DNA from: Shewanella sp. SNU WT4
Lineage (GTDB): Bacteria > Pseudomonadota > Gammaproteobacteria > Enterobacterales > Shewanellaceae
DNA length: 64,000 bases
Reading direction: 5' to 3'
Assembly (NCBI RefSeq): GCF_006494715.1
Contig: NZ_CP041151.1
Location: 2,976,001-3,040,000 of the forward strand
Shown: positions 51,451-61,608 of the stretch, piece by piece
How positions within the stretch are numbered: position 1 is the stretch's first letter
Layout of the letters: each line of letters opens with the position of its first letter
The notes under the pieces: generated by a model
What the model was told of the DNA's origin: nothing
The model's database searches: none
What the model saw: the letters and a program-made list of their open reading frames with translations, nothing else
Translations under genes and position numbers: made by a program

Positions 51451-53277
51451 ATGTTCAAACTCTTCGAACATTGGACCGATCCCCTGCCCGAACAAGCTAT
51501 AGAAACGCCACCCAATAGCCTACTGGCATTTTGCCGTTTTTATACCCGCGGCTTTGAAAAACCACTCATATTGATGTCAGTGCTAACGGCAATCATGGCC
51601 ATGCTCGAAGTCAGTCTGTTTGGCTTTATGGGGCAATTAGTGGATTGGCTAGCGACAAGGAACCCAGATATCTTACTCAGCCAAGAAGGCGGTAAGTTAT
51701 TGATAATGAGTCTAATACTCTTAGTGCTATTGCCACTAGTGACGCTATTTCATTCGTTAGTCGTGCATCAAACTCTACTTGGCAATTACCCTATGGCCAT
51801 TCGGTTTTTGGCTCATAAGTATTTACTCAGACAATCGTTAGCTTTTTATCAGCAAGACTTTGCAGGCCGCGTTGCCACTAAAGTGATGCAAACTTCCCTT
51901 GCCGTGCGCGAAACCGTGATGAAGCTTCTCGATGTACTGGTGTACATCTTAGTGTACTTTTTATCTATGTTAGCCATGATAGCCAGCAGCGATTGGCGCA
52001 TGGTGATCCCTATGCTGGTATGGCTTGGCGTTTATAGCCTTATTCAATGGTTTTATATTCCCAAATTAAAACAAGTGTCTGAACATCAAGCGGAAGCGCG
52101 CTCGTTAATGACAGGTCGCATCGTTGATAGTTACACCAATATTTCCATCATTAAGTTATTTGCCCATAACGAGCAAGAAGATGCCTATGCAAAGCAAGGT
52201 ATGCGGGAGTTTTTAACCACTGTCTATCAGCAAATGCGTTTAGTGACTGGGCTGAATGTATTAGTGCATATCAGTAACTACTTGCTGGCATTTGCTGTCG
52301 CCGCCTTGGCCATTAGCCTGTGGATTGATAACGCCATCACCATTGGCGCTATTGCCGTGGCGATTAGTTTGGCACTGCGGCTCAACGGTATGTCGATGTG
52401 GATCATGTGGGAACTCAGCAGTCTGTTTGAAAATATGGGCACAGTCGCCGATGGCATGGCCACCTTAAGCCAAGAAACAGCAATTTGTGATAGTCCAAAT
52501 GCTAAAGCACTAACGGTTAGTCAGGGGGCAATCAATTTTGAGTCGATTTACTTCAGCTATCATGCCAATTCGCTGTTTAATAATCTGAGCCTAAGCATAA
52601 AACCCGGGGAAAAAGTTGGCATAGTCGGTCGTAGCGGCGCCGGGAAATCGACCCTAGTGAATTTATTGCTGCGTTTTTACGACCTCAATCAAGGACGTAT
52701 TAGCATTGATTGCCAAGATATTGCTCTGGTGCAACAAGATTCTCTGCGATCTCATATTGGCATGATCACTCAAGATACGTCCCTATTACATCGCAGCGTT
52801 CGCGACAATATCTTATATGGCAAGCCTAATGCTACCGCCGAGGAACTACAAAACGCTATGACTATGGCTCAAGTGGATGAATTTATTGATGGGTTATCGG
52901 ATCCACAAGGCAACCAAGGATTAGAGGCTATGGTCGGAGAGCGCGGCGTAAAACTATCTGGCGGCCAAAGACAGCGAATTGCTATCGCGCGGGCGTTACT
53001 TAAAAATGCGCCAATTTTAGTGATGGATGAAGCCACCTCTGCGCTGGACTCAGAAGCGGAAGCCGCCATTCAACACAGCTTGACCCAATTGGTGCAAGGC
53101 AAAACGGTTATTGCTATTGCGCATCGATTATCAACCATAGCCGCTATGGATAGATTGATAGTGATAGATAATGGCGCCATTGTAGAGCAAGGCAATCATC
53201 AGCAATTACTCGCAGCCAATGGTATTTATGCCCAATTATGGGCGCATCAAACCGGTGGGTTTTTAGGAACTGATTAA
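51451..53277 (+). CDS. ABC exporter (fused membrane and ATPase domains)
   Basis: A 608-residue half-transporter. Six transmembrane helices occupy about 30-310, followed by a nucleotide-binding domain with Walker A GRSGAGKST, signature LSGGQRQR, Walker B ILVMDEATS and the H-loop histidine in AIAHRLST. The start at 51451 has AAGGA upstream; an ATG at 51424 does not. It resembles multidrug/lipid exporters and may dimerise; the substrate is unknown. Confidence 0.9.
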   Translation: MFKLFEHWTDPLPEQAIETPPNSLLAFCRFYTRGFEKPLILMSVLTAIMAMLEVSLFGFMGQLVDWLATRNPDILLSQEGGKLLIMSLILLVLLPLVTLFHSLVVHQTLLGNYPMAIRFLAHKYLLRQSLAFYQQDFAGRVATKVMQTSLAVRETVMKLLDVLVYILVYFLSMLAMIASSDWRMVIPMLVWLGVYSLIQWFYIPKLKQVSEHQAEARSLMTGRIVDSYTNISIIKLFAHNEQEDAYAKQGMREFLTTVYQQMRLVTGLNVLVHISNYLLAFAVAALAISLWIDNAITIGAIAVAISLALRLNGMSMWIMWELSSLFENMGTVADGMATLSQETAICDSPNAKALTVSQGAINFESIYFSYHANSLFNNLSLSIKPGEKVGIVGRSGAGKSTLVNLLLRFYDLNQGRISIDCQDIALVQQDSLRSHIGMITQDTSLLHRSVRDNILYGKPNATAEELQNAMTMAQVDEFIDGLSDPQGNQGLEAMVGERGVKLSGGQRQRIAIARALLKNAPILVMDEATSALDSEAEAAIQHSLTQLVQGKTVIAIAHRLSTIAAMDRLIVIDNGAIVEQGNHQQLLAANGIYAQLWAHQTGGFLGTD

Positions 53278-53358
53278 TGCCAGTGCTTACAAGAAATGAC
53301 TTTACGATCAGTGCCGGCAAGTGACAGCCATGATTAACCTCATCAAATGGCAGATACA

Positions 53359-53382
53359 AAAAAACCACCGTAAGGTGGTTTA
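53359..53382 (-). terminator. Terminator of the tRNA array
   Basis: AAACCACC and GGTGGTTT form a stem with a TTAC loop, followed by seven T residues on the minus strand. It lies 4 bp past the last tRNA-Glu. Confidence 0.88.
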
Positions 53383-53386
53383 AATG

Positions 53387-53462
53387 TGGTATCCCCTAGG
53401 GGATTCGAACCCCTGTTACCGCCGTGAAAGGGCGGTGTCCTAGGCCTCTAGACGAAGGGGAC
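53387..53462 (-). tRNA. tRNA-Glu (UUC), copy 1
   Basis: 76 nt with encoded CCA; anticodon TTC in loop CTTTCAC; acceptor begins GTCCCCT. Last gene of the array in transcription order. Confidence 0.97.
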
Positions 53463-53522
53463 CCTGGACTTAAGTGTTTATACTCTCTTAAACGAGTTAA
53501 CATTTTCAGTTGCCTGAAAACT

Positions 53523-53598
<76 letters not shown>

Positions 53599-53631
53599 GA
53601 ATTCTTGTCTACAACAAAAACTCAGAAATTG

Positions 53632-53707
53632 TGGTATCCCCTAGGGGATTCGAACCCCTGTTACCGCCGTGAAAGGGCGGTGTCCTAGGCCTCTAGACGA
53701 AGGGGAC
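53632..53707 (-). tRNA. tRNA-Glu (UUC), copy 2
   Basis: Identical in sequence to copy 1; separated by 33 nt from the neighbouring tRNA-Ala. Confidence 0.97.
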
Positions 53708-53770
53708 CCGGACTTAAGTATTTATACTCTTCTTAATACGAGTACAGGTTTTTTAAACACTGCAAAAATT

Positions 53771-53846
53771 TGGTATCCCCTAGGGGATTCGAACCCCTGT
53801 TACCGCCGTGAAAGGGCGGTGTCCTAGGCCTCTAGACGAAGGGGAC
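53771..53846 (-). tRNA. tRNA-Glu (UUC), copy 3
   Basis: Identical to copy 1; part of a run of units spaced about 140 bp apart. Confidence 0.97.
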
Positions 53847-53909
53847 CCGGACTTAAGTATTTATACTCTTCTTAAAGCGAGTACAGGTTTTTTAAACACT
53901 GCAAAAATT

Positions 53910-53985
53910 TGGTATCCCCTAGGGGATTCGAACCCCTGTTACCGCCGTGAAAGGGCGGTGTCCTAGGCCTCTAGACGAAGGGGAC
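53910..53985 (-). tRNA. tRNA-Glu (UUC), copy 4
   Basis: Identical to copy 1; flanking spacer nearly identical to that of copies 3, 5 and 6. Confidence 0.97.
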
Positions 53986-54049
53986 CCTGGACTTAAGTAT
54001 TTATACTCTTCTTAAAGCGAGTACAGGTTTTTTAAACACTGCAAAAATT

Positions 54050-54125
54050 TGGTATCCCCTAGGGGATTCGAACCCCTGTTACCGCCGTGAAAGGGCGGTG
54101 TCCTAGGCCTCTAGACGAAGGGGAC
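54050..54125 (-). tRNA. tRNA-Glu (UUC), copy 5
   Basis: Identical to copy 1; exactly 140 bp from copies 4 and 6. Confidence 0.97.
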
Positions 54126-54189
54126 CCTGGACTTAAGTATTTATACTCTTCTTAAAGCGAGTACAGGTTTTTTAAACACTGCAAAAATT

Positions 54190-54265
54190 TGGTATCCCCT
54201 AGGGGATTCGAACCCCTGTTACCGCCGTGAAAGGGCGGTGTCCTAGGCCTCTAGACGAAGGGGAC
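54190..54265 (-). tRNA. tRNA-Glu (UUC), copy 6
   Basis: Identical to copy 1; followed by the longer Glu-to-Ala spacer with ACGAGTTAACATTTTCAGTT. Confidence 0.97.
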
Positions 54266-54326
54266 CCTGGACTTAAGTGTTTATACTCTCTTAAACGAGT
54301 TAACATTTTCAGTTGCCTGGAAAATT

Positions 54327-54402
<76 letters not shown>

Positions 54403-54435
54403 GAATTCTTGTCTACAACAAAAACTCAGAAATTG

Positions 54436-54511
54436 TGGTATCCCCTAGGGGATTCGAACCCCTGTTACCGCCGTGAAAGGGCGGTGTCCTAGGCCTCTAG
54501 ACGAAGGGGAC
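54436..54511 (-). tRNA. tRNA-Glu (UUC), copy 7
   Basis: Identical to copy 1; spacer to tRNA-Ala copy 2 is 33 nt. Confidence 0.97.
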
Positions 54512-54574
54512 CCGGACTTAAGTATTTATACTCTTCTTAATACGAGTACAGGTTTTTTAAACACTGCAAAAACT

Positions 54575-54650
54575 TGGTATCCCCTAGGGGATTCGAACCC
54601 CTGTTACCGCCGTGAAAGGGCGGTGTCCTAGGCCTCTAGACGAAGGGGAC
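54575..54650 (-). tRNA. tRNA-Glu (UUC), copy 8
   Basis: Identical to copy 1. Confidence 0.97.
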
Positions 54651-54714
54651 CCTGGACTTAAGTATTTATACTCTTCTCAAAGCGAGTACAGGTTTTTTAA
54701 ACACTGCAAAAATG

Positions 54715-54790
54715 TGGTATCCCCTAGGGGATTCGAACCCCTGTTACCGCCGTGAAAGGGCGGTGTCCTAGGCCTCTAGACGAAGGGGAC
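54715..54790 (-). tRNA. tRNA-Glu (UUC), copy 9
   Basis: Identical to copy 1; followed by the longer Glu-to-Ala spacer. Confidence 0.97.
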
Positions 54791-54850
54791 CCTGGACTTA
54801 AGTGTTTATACTCTCTTAAACGAGTTAACATTTTCAGTTGCCTGAAAACT

Positions 54851-54926
<76 letters not shown>

Positions 54927-54959
54927 GAATTCTTGTCTACAACAAAAACTCAGAAATTG

Positions 54960-55035
54960 TGGTATCCCCTAGGGGATTCGAACCCCTGTTACCGCCGTGA
55001 AAGGGCGGTGTCCTAGGCCTCTAGACGAAGGGGAC
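54960..55035 (-). tRNA. tRNA-Glu (UUC), copy 10
   Basis: Identical to copy 1. Confidence 0.97.
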
Positions 55036-55098
55036 CCGGACTTAAGTATTTATACTCTTCTTAATACGAGTACAGGTTTTTTAAACACTGCAAAAATT

Positions 55099-55174
55099 TG
55101 GTATCCCCTAGGGGATTCGAACCCCTGTTACCGCCGTGAAAGGGCGGTGTCCTAGGCCTCTAGACGAAGGGGAC
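55099..55174 (-). tRNA. tRNA-Glu (UUC), copy 11
   Basis: Identical to copy 1; second gene of the array in transcription order. Confidence 0.97.
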
Positions 55175-55236
55175 CCTGGACTTAAGTATTTATACTCTTC
55201 TTAAAGCGAGTTCATCATCTCAGTTGCCTGAAAAGA

Positions 55237-55312
<76 letters not shown>

Positions 55313-55373
55313 TTAACTTTCATTACTTTTGAGTGCGCCGCTATTTACTAGCCTTGCCCTCAACTGCGAGCGC

Positions 55374-55402
55374 ATTCTATGCAGCACACCCAAAAGTGTC
55401 AA
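55374..55402 (-). promoter_or_regulatory. Sigma70 promoter of the tRNA array
   Basis: On the minus strand a perfect -35 TTGACA (55397-55402) is separated by 17 bp from a -10 TAGAAT (55374-55379), followed by a GC-rich discriminator (GCGCTCGC) typical of stringently controlled stable-RNA promoters. It lies just past the gltX stop. Confidence 0.88.
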
Positions 55403-55410
55403 CGGGTTTT

Positions 55411-56820
55411 TTAGGAATTAGCTCTGTTTGCTACAAATTCCACCGCCTTGGATAATCTCTGCGCACAACGAGCCTTTCCAATCAGTAACATGGTTAAATC
55501 TAAACCAGGTGACTGCCCTGCTCCAGTCACAGCTACACGCAGTGGCATACCCACTTTACCCATACCTACGTTTAATTCAGTTGCAGTATCTTCAATAACT
55601 TGATGAATCGCTTCTTGAGTCCACTCAGTTAAGGCCGCTAATTTGGTTTGAACTAAGGTTAATGGCTCAAGCGCTACGCCACGTAAATGCTTTTTAGCAG
55701 CCGCTTCATCAAATTCCGCGAAATCTTCATAGAAGTAACGGCTAGATTGAGCTAATTCTTTCAGCGTTTTAGCACGCTCTGACAAAGCACTCACCACTTG
55801 CGCTAACTCAGGACCTTCACTCATATCAATTTGCTGATCATGCATGTGCCACAATAAGTGCTTAGCAACATACTCAGGATCCAGCGCTTTAATATAGTGC
55901 TGGTTTAACCAAATCAGTTTCTCAGTGTTAAAGGCAGAAGCGGCTTTATTGATATCGTCCAGTTTAAAGAACTCAATCATTTCAGCCATAGAGAATACTT
56001 CTTGATCGCCATGAGACCAGCCCAAACGCACTAAGTAGTTCAATAAGGCTTCTGGCAGGAAACCATCATCACGGTACTGCATCACGCTAACTGCGCCATG
56101 ACGCTTAGATAACTTGGCGCCATCATCACCTAAAATCATAGCCACGTGAGCATATTCAGGGATTGGAGCACCTAACGCTTTAAGGATGTTGATTTGCTTT
56201 GGCGTGTTGTTGATATGGTCTTCACCACGAACCACACAAGTAATACCCATATCCCAATCGTCAACCACCACACAGAAGTTGTAAGTAGGAACGCCATCGG
56301 TACGCGCAATGATTAAGTCATCTAACTCTTGGTTAGCAATTTCAATGGTGCCACGAACATGGTCATCAAATATGACTGAGCCAGTTAATGGGTTTTTGAA
56401 ACGCACTACAAAAGGTGAATCATCAGTGCGCGGCGCGCTGTCACGACAACAGCCATCATAACGCTGACGTTCGCCTTTAGCTGCTTGCTCTTCACGCATT
56501 AGCTCAAGACGCTCTTTCGAGCAATAACACTTATAAGCAGTTCCCTGCTCTAACATTTGCGCGATGATTTCGTTATAACGGTCAAAACGCTTGGTCTGAT
56601 AGTAAGGACCTTCATCCCAAGTTAAGCCTAACCATTCCATGCCTTCTAAAATGGCATCACACGCTTCTTGGGTTGAACGTTCAATATCTGTGTCTTCAAT
56701 ACGCAGAACAAATTCACCTTGGTTGGCGTGTGCGTGGAGCCAAGAATACAATGCCGTACGGGCACCACCTACATGTAAGAATCCCGTTGGGCTTGGGGCG
56801 AAACGCGTTTTTGTTGTCAT
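55411..56820 (-). CDS. gltX: Glutamyl-tRNA synthetase (GltX)
   Basis: A 469-residue class I synthetase that charges tRNA-Glu. The HIGH-type motif is [15 protein letters not shown] (about residues 10-24) and the KMSKS-type motif is KLSKRHG. A zinc-binding segment [11 protein letters not shown]...CC is present. It lies directly upstream of the tRNA array that carries eleven copies of its substrate tRNA; the array has its own promoter. Confidence 0.97.
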   Translation of the reverse strand: MTTKTRFAPSPTGFLHVGGARTALYSWLHAHANQGEFVLRIEDTDIERSTQEACDAILEGMEWLGLTWDEGPYYQTKRFDRYNEIIAQMLEQGTAYKCYCSKERLELMREEQAAKGERQRYDGCCRDSAPRTDDSPFVVRFKNPLTGSVIFDDHVRGTIEIANQELDDLIIARTDGVPTYNFCVVVDDWDMGITCVVRGEDHINNTPKQINILKALGAPIPEYAHVAMILGDDGAKLSKRHGAVSVMQYRDDGFLPEALLNYLVRLGWSHGDQEVFSMAEMIEFFKLDDINKAASAFNTEKLIWLNQHYIKALDPEYVAKHLLWHMHDQQIDMSEGPELAQVVSALSERAKTLKELAQSSRYFYEDFAEFDEAAAKKHLRGVALEPLTLVQTKLAALTEWTQEAIHQVIEDTATELNVGMGKVGMPLRVAVTGAGQSPGLDLTMLLIGKARCAQRLSKAVEFVANRANS

Positions 56821-57042
56821 CGGACACTGACCTTCATTGATTAAGATTTACAGCTAAAGAGTAAAAGCTGTATCTAAACGATACTGTGGCGCCATTCTAC
56901 CAGCCTAAGCTAGCACGAAAAAGGCTTGCAACCTTGCAAGCCCAAAAATAGCCTTAAAAATCTGACTTCAGGGATTTATCGCTACGACTTCCCTGCCTCA
57001 TTAAGCTGACGCTCGACTTAGGTAAAATGTCATGGCGGTTTT

Positions 57043-57063
57043 GCACAGGTTTGATTCCTGTGC
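57043..57063. repeat. Small hairpin resembling a tRNA T-arm
   Basis: GCACAGG-TTTGATT-CCTGTGC forms a 7-bp stem with a 7-nt loop similar to a T-loop. It lies 38 bp upstream of the small gene at 57101. No surrounding tRNA is recognisable. Confidence 0.35.
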
Positions 57064-57100
57064 TTGACTAAGGGCATAACCCTAGTATGGAGATGCCGAC

Positions 57101-57328
57101 ATGCCTCACGTCAGTCAATCAGCCTCACTAAGCAGTATTATTGCCTACCTTAAACTAGTAAACGATTATGACGATGCCTCAGCACTCAAAGAAGCCAAAG
57201 AAGTGATGCATAACTTAATCGACATGCGCCACAAAGGTTTTATTACCGGTTGGTACTTTGATGAGCATGGCCACTTAGAATTGCTTCCCAGTGAAGCCGT
57301 GCTCAGAAAAATATCGCCACTTAAATGA
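57101..57328 (+). CDS. Small conserved-looking hypothetical protein
   Basis: A 75-residue soluble protein that I do not recognise. It is mostly helical in its N-terminal half (SSIIAYLKLVNDYDDASALKEAKEVMHNLID) with a short beta-like C-terminal part (ITGWYFDEHGHLELLPSEAV). A GGAG site lies at proper distance before the ATG. It ends exactly where the convergent MFS gene ends. Confidence 0.65.
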   Translation: MPHVSQSASLSSIIAYLKLVNDYDDASALKEAKEVMHNLIDMRHKGFITGWYFDEHGHLELLPSEAVLRKISPLK

Positions 57329-58528
57329 TTAACTCAAGCGAGTTAAGCGCAGACTCAAGAGCACTAACACGAATAAGATAGCGACAGACCCAAGTACTAC
57401 CCCAAGCCAGCCCATCGCATGCCAGCAAGGCATTAATAGTGGCCCACCAGCTGCTGCGCCCAAATAGTAACTACATAAGTAGAGCGACGTTGCCTTGGCT
57501 TGATGCGATGACGCTGTCGTGACCACATAGCTATTGCACACGCTGTGAATTAAGAAAAAACCTAGGGATGAAAGCATGAATCCCAGCACTATCATTGCTA
57601 TAGGGCTAAAACCACTGACACAAGTGCCAAGTAGCATAATCACCCCACCCATGGGCAGTAAGCGTTTATGGCCAAATCGATAAATGATCTTACTCGACTG
57701 AAACGACACCCAAGTCCCAGTTAAATAGCATAAGAAAATTAACGTGGTCTCAAAACGATTAAGCTCGTAAGGCGGCGCCATTAAGTGCAATTGAATAAAG
57801 CTGTATTGATTAACCATCACCATAAACGCAAGTGCGCCAATCACGTAAGTTAGCCGCAGTGACGGTTCAGATAAATGCAGCGTAAAGCCCGCCAAAGCTT
57901 TACAGGTAAATCCTCCTTTTACCGGCTTAGTAAAACTCTCAGGCAGCTTAGCTAACAGATAGATTGCCGGTAACACTAAAGCTAATGTCACCGCCACCAG
58001 CATCCTTAGTCCTTGTGACCAAGATAAGTATTGCGAAAACAACCCACCCAATAAACGGCCACTGATCCCGCCAAGGCTATTCATAGCAATATAGATAGCT
58101 GCAGCGACCAGCAATTGCTTACTGTCTAATTGCTCTTTAAATAACGCCATGGCAGTGGCTGGCAATACCGCCAACGTTAAGCCTTGCAGCAAGCGCACCA
58201 GTAATAGTGTTTCAAAGGAGTTAGCCAGCAAAAAGCATAAATCGATAAGTACCAGTAAGCCCATGCTCAGCATGATAGGTTTACGGCGACCCAACTTATC
58301 GGAAAAGACGGCGACTAACAGTAAGGAAATAGCCATGCTTAAGGTACCTACCGATAACAATAAACTGGCATGACTGGGTAATACTGAAAATTGCTCGCCA
58401 ATGGCTGGCAGCATTCCTTGAAAGACATAAAGATTGATATATAAAGCTAATGAAGCAAGACTCAAGGCCAATATTAACCTTAACCCTTGCTGACCCGCCT
58501 GCTCGGCTTGATGAAATGCGCTAAACAT
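57329..58528 (-). CDS. MFS transporter, YnfM-like
   Basis: A 399-residue major facilitator with 12 predicted transmembrane helices. FSDKLGRRKPIMLSMG is the loop 2-3 signature, and FGHKRLLPMGG is its counterpart in the second half. The ATG at 58528 has GGAAG upstream and is preferred to a TTG at 58546. It is divergent from a LysR regulator gene, a typical regulator-efflux pair. Substrate unknown. Confidence 0.87.
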   Translation of the reverse strand: MFSAFHQAEQAGQQGLRLILALSLASLALYINLYVFQGMLPAIGEQFSVLPSHASLLLSVGTLSMAISLLLVAVFSDKLGRRKPIMLSMGLLVLIDLCFLLANSFETLLLVRLLQGLTLAVLPATAMALFKEQLDSKQLLVAAAIYIAMNSLGGISGRLLGGLFSQYLSWSQGLRMLVAVTLALVLPAIYLLAKLPESFTKPVKGGFTCKALAGFTLHLSEPSLRLTYVIGALAFMVMVNQYSFIQLHLMAPPYELNRFETTLIFLCYLTGTWVSFQSSKIIYRFGHKRLLPMGGVIMLLGTCVSGFSPIAMIVLGFMLSSLGFFLIHSVCNSYVVTTASSHQAKATSLYLCSYYLGAAAGGPLLMPCWHAMGWLGVVLGSVAILFVLVLLSLRLTRLS

Positions 58529-58624
58529 GGTGCTTCCGACTAACAATGATAAGTAAGCCTAGCAAGCCCACAAAAATAACAATAATATATATTTACCCTG
58601 CCAAATATTGAAATTACTTATATT

Positions 58625-59509
58625 ATGGAATTTAGACAACTGCAGCATTTTTGTAGCCTGATTCAATATGGCAGTTTTACCATGGCAGCAGAACACCTGC
58701 AGTTAGCCCAGCCCGCCTTAAGCCAAAGCTTAAAAAAACTCGAAACTGAATTGAAAGTAAAGCTGGTTAATCGCAGCGCCGGTAAATCTGATAAATCCAT
58801 CAGCTTGACCGCAGAAGGTCAAGCATTGCATGAACATGCCAAGATTATTCTCGGACAAATGGAGCAAGCTCAGCGCCATATCAGCAGCATGGCATCCTTG
58901 TCATTAGGTGAAGTGCGAATTGCAGTCCCTGGCATGTTAGGTTCATTTTATTTACCTAGCCGCCTGATGGCTTTTAGGCATAATCATCCCAACATCAAAT
59001 TATCCCTGTTTGAAGGCGGCACCCGCGATACCTTGCGCATGCTTAACCAAGAAGAAGTGGATATAGCCATTATCACAGCCGCAGATATGCAAGATAACTT
59101 TGATGGTCATTTTTTATTGCAAGAGCAAATGGTTGCGGCCGTGGGTTTTGATCATCCCTTGGCCGATTTTAACCAAGTGAGCCTAGCGCAATTTCTGGCC
59201 CATGACTTAGTGATGTTTAAGACTGGTTATTTCCATCGGGAGTGGTTATTAGAGCAAGCCAAAAAGCTTGAAATTAGCCCGCAGATAGCCTTTGAAACTA
59301 ACTTAATCGCTTTGATTAAACAGTTAGTATCCCAAGGCTTTGCGGTAAGTAGCGTACTAAAAATGGCGGTCAATCAAGATGATAACATTCATGCTATCCC
59401 CTTCTCGCCGCCCATTAGTCTGGATTTATATATTGCCTGGAAAAAAGCCAAACCCTTAAGCTGCGCCGATACCGCCTTTGTGGAATTTTTACTTAAGCAT
59501 GCTAAATAA
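58625..59509 (+). CDS. LysR-family transcriptional regulator
   Basis: A 294-residue LysR protein. The N-terminal winged helix-turn-helix reads MEFRQLQHFCSLIQYGSFTMAAEHLQLAQPALSQSLKKLE (about 1-40), followed by a substrate-binding domain. The 96-bp gap to the divergent MFS gene is the likely shared control region. Its end overlaps the convergent maiA end by 8 bp. Confidence 0.92.
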   Translation: MEFRQLQHFCSLIQYGSFTMAAEHLQLAQPALSQSLKKLETELKVKLVNRSAGKSDKSISLTAEGQALHEHAKIILGQMEQAQRHISSMASLSLGEVRIAVPGMLGSFYLPSRLMAFRHNHPNIKLSLFEGGTRDTLRMLNQEEVDIAIITAADMQDNFDGHFLLQEQMVAAVGFDHPLADFNQVSLAQFLAHDLVMFKTGYFHREWLLEQAKKLEISPQIAFETNLIALIKQLVSQGFAVSSVLKMAVNQDDNIHAIPFSPPISLDLYIAWKKAKPLSCADTAFVEFLLKHAK

Positions 59510-60233
59510 CCGCGTCGGCCTGTAATTCTGGTGCCGCCTTAATAAAGGCTGGCAGAGTTAAGCAATAATCGTTGACTCTAGTAATGTGCGGATATTCGCT
59601 CATGTCTATGCCAAAACGCAGCGCATTGTATACTTGCGGCACTAAACAAATATCAGCCAAGGTCGGGGTATCACCCACGCAGCATAGTGACAGCGAGCGG
59701 CTAAGCATCTGCTCCAGCGCGCTAAAGCCTTGCTTTACCCAAGTGTGATACCAAAGCTTACGCGCATCACTGTCTTGATTAAGCGAGTGCTCAAGGTATT
59801 GCAATACTCGTAGATTATTTAACGGGTGAATATCGCAGGCAATGAGCTGAGCTATGGCGCGCACTTGCGCGCGCTTGGCAATATCCTGCGGCAATATGGG
59901 AAGCTGTGGATAGCGCTCTTCTAAATATTCAATAATGGCCAACGATTGGGTTAATACTAAGGGGGCATTGCTGGGGCTATTGGTAGAAGTATTTATCTGA
60001 CTACTCATAGCGCTATGAGTGACTTCACCATCTAAGTCATCACTTAAGCCATCATCAATTAAGGTAGGAACAAGTTGCTGCGGATTTAATGCTTTATATG
60101 CAGCCGTTTTCTGCTGGCCGCCCTCTTTGACTAAATGCACAGAAATATGCTGCGCTTGCAGCTGCTTAAGCCCTAGTGCAATCCTGACCCGATAAGCGGC
60201 GCTTGAGCGCCAATAGCCATATAAGGTTAACAT
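59502..60233 (-). CDS. maiA: Maleylacetoacetate isomerase (MaiA)
   Basis: A 243-residue zeta-class glutathione transferase that isomerises maleylacetoacetate in tyrosine/homogentisate breakdown. The catalytic region is YGYWRSSAAYRVRIAL (about 5-20). Residues about 63-91 form a polar serine/threonine-rich insert between VPTLIDDG and LTQSLAI, a point where homologues have only a few residues. The start is taken at MLTLYGYW (60233). It follows the fumarylacetoacetase gene by 45 bp. Confidence 0.9.
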   Translation of the reverse strand: MLTLYGYWRSSAAYRVRIALGLKQLQAQHISVHLVKEGGQQKTAAYKALNPQQLVPTLIDDGLSDDLDGEVTHSAMSSQINTSTNSPSNAPLVLTQSLAIIEYLEERYPQLPILPQDIAKRAQVRAIAQLIACDIHPLNNLRVLQYLEHSLNQDSDARKLWYHTWVKQGFSALEQMLSRSLSLCCVGDTPTLADICLVPQVYNALRFGIDMSEYPHITRVNDYCLTLPAFIKAAPELQADAVI

Positions 60234-60278
60234 CTTGCCTCCCACATTCGGGGCAATGCCCCGAATTATCCATATGTT

Positions 60279-61265
60279 TTACGGATGATATTGCACGATT
60301 TGCTGATCTATGGCGCCAAAAATACTGTCGCCGTTAGCATCAAGCATTTCAATGCGCACTGTGTCACCAAAGCTCATAAAAGGCGTCTGCGCTTTACCAT
60401 CCGCTATCACTTCTAACATACGTTTTTCAGCTAAGCAGCTTGAACCTGCGCTTCTGTCATAGTTAGAAATAGTGCCAGAGCCAACAATGGCGCCAGCGCC
60501 TAACGGCCGAGTAAAGGCGGCGTGGGCAATAAGCTCGGCAAAACTAAAGGTCATATCGACCCCGGCATTAGGCTCACCAAATAACTCATTATTTAAATGA
60601 GTAATAAGAGGTAAATGCACTTTAGTGTCTTGCCATTTATCGGCTAATTCATCAGGAGTGATGGCAACCGGTGAGAAACTGCCTGAAGGTTTTGATTGGA
60701 AGAAGCCAAAGCCCTTGGCGAGCTCTCCAGGGATAAGATTACGCAAAGAAACGTCATTGACTAACATCAATAATTTAATGTGTTTGGCGGCATTAATGGC
60801 TAAGACGCCCATAGGCACATCATCAGTAATGACCGCTATCTCTGACTCAAAATCTATGCCCCAAGCTTCATCCGCTAAGGCAATGGGGTCGCGTGGCGCG
60901 ATAAAACTATCTGAACCACCTTGATACACTAACGGGTCGGTCCAAAAGCTAGTTGGCATTTCTGCGCCACGGGCTTTACGCACTAATTCCACATGATTCA
61001 CATAAGCACTGCCATCAAGCCATTGATAGGCACGAGGTAATGGCGATAAACATAACTGCTCATCAAAGGCCACTGCGTTATCCATTTTACCAGCGTTCAG
61101 CGCTTCATATAATTCGTGTAATTGCGGCGCTAATAAATCCCACTGATCCAGCAGTTGTTGTAAGGTATGAGCAATCGCTGGCACAGCAATCGCGCGGCGA
61201 AGATCGCGGCTCACCAACATCAATTGACCATCTTTACGACCGTTTCGATAACTCGCTAACTTCAT
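60279..61265 (-). CDS. Fumarylacetoacetate hydrolase family protein
   Basis: A 328-residue FAH-family enzyme, probably fumarylacetoacetase, which cleaves fumarylacetoacetate to fumarate and acetoacetate. The metal-binding and active-site regions are seen in WGIDFESEIAVITDDVPMG and PLGAGAIVGSGTISN. The ATG at 61265 has AGGAG 6 bp upstream and the family start MKLASY. It forms an operon with maiA. A TyrR-box-like site lies 145 bp upstream. Confidence 0.9.
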   Translation of the reverse strand: MKLASYRNGRKDGQLMLVSRDLRRAIAVPAIAHTLQQLLDQWDLLAPQLHELYEALNAGKMDNAVAFDEQLCLSPLPRAYQWLDGSAYVNHVELVRKARGAEMPTSFWTDPLVYQGGSDSFIAPRDPIALADEAWGIDFESEIAVITDDVPMGVLAINAAKHIKLLMLVNDVSLRNLIPGELAKGFGFFQSKPSGSFSPVAITPDELADKWQDTKVHLPLITHLNNELFGEPNAGVDMTFSFAELIAHAAFTRPLGAGAIVGSGTISNYDRSAGSSCLAEKRMLEVIADGKAQTPFMSFGDTVRIEMLDANGDSIFGAIDQQIVQYHP

Positions 61266-61608
61266 AGGTACTCCTAACCTCTGCGCTCTGTCCAATAACA
61301 GGTTGAACCCTGATGGCATGACCTTAAACTTAGCTACATATCTACCTTAACTAGCAACAGATTCATATATGAGCTTGCCATTCAACGGTCAAAGCCATCA
61401 CCTTATTTTCGTAAAGATAAACTTACACCTCTTGTTCTTCGGCACTTAAGCTTTCAACAGTACACCTTTAACAACCCATCTTTAAGGGCAAGCTATTAAG
61501 AACAAGATTTTTAGCAAATACGCTTTTAAAAATAACGTCTTAATACCCTTGCCATGGCTGCAACTCCCTGGCAATAGCCTTGTTTAGCAGCAACATAGGC
61601 GCGGATAG
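61266..61608. other. Intergenic region upstream of the fumarylacetoacetase gene
   Basis: A 343-bp region between tyrR and the fah-maiA operon. It contains a TyrR-box-like sequence at 61410-61427 and should hold the operon promoter. No small gene is seen. Confidence 0.5.
61410..61427. promoter_or_regulatory. TyrR-box-like site upstream of fah-maiA
   Basis: CGTAAAGATAAACTTACA matches the TyrR box TGTAAA-N6-TTTACA at 10 of 12 defined positions. tyrR lies just upstream, supporting a link. Binding is inferred. Confidence 0.5.
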
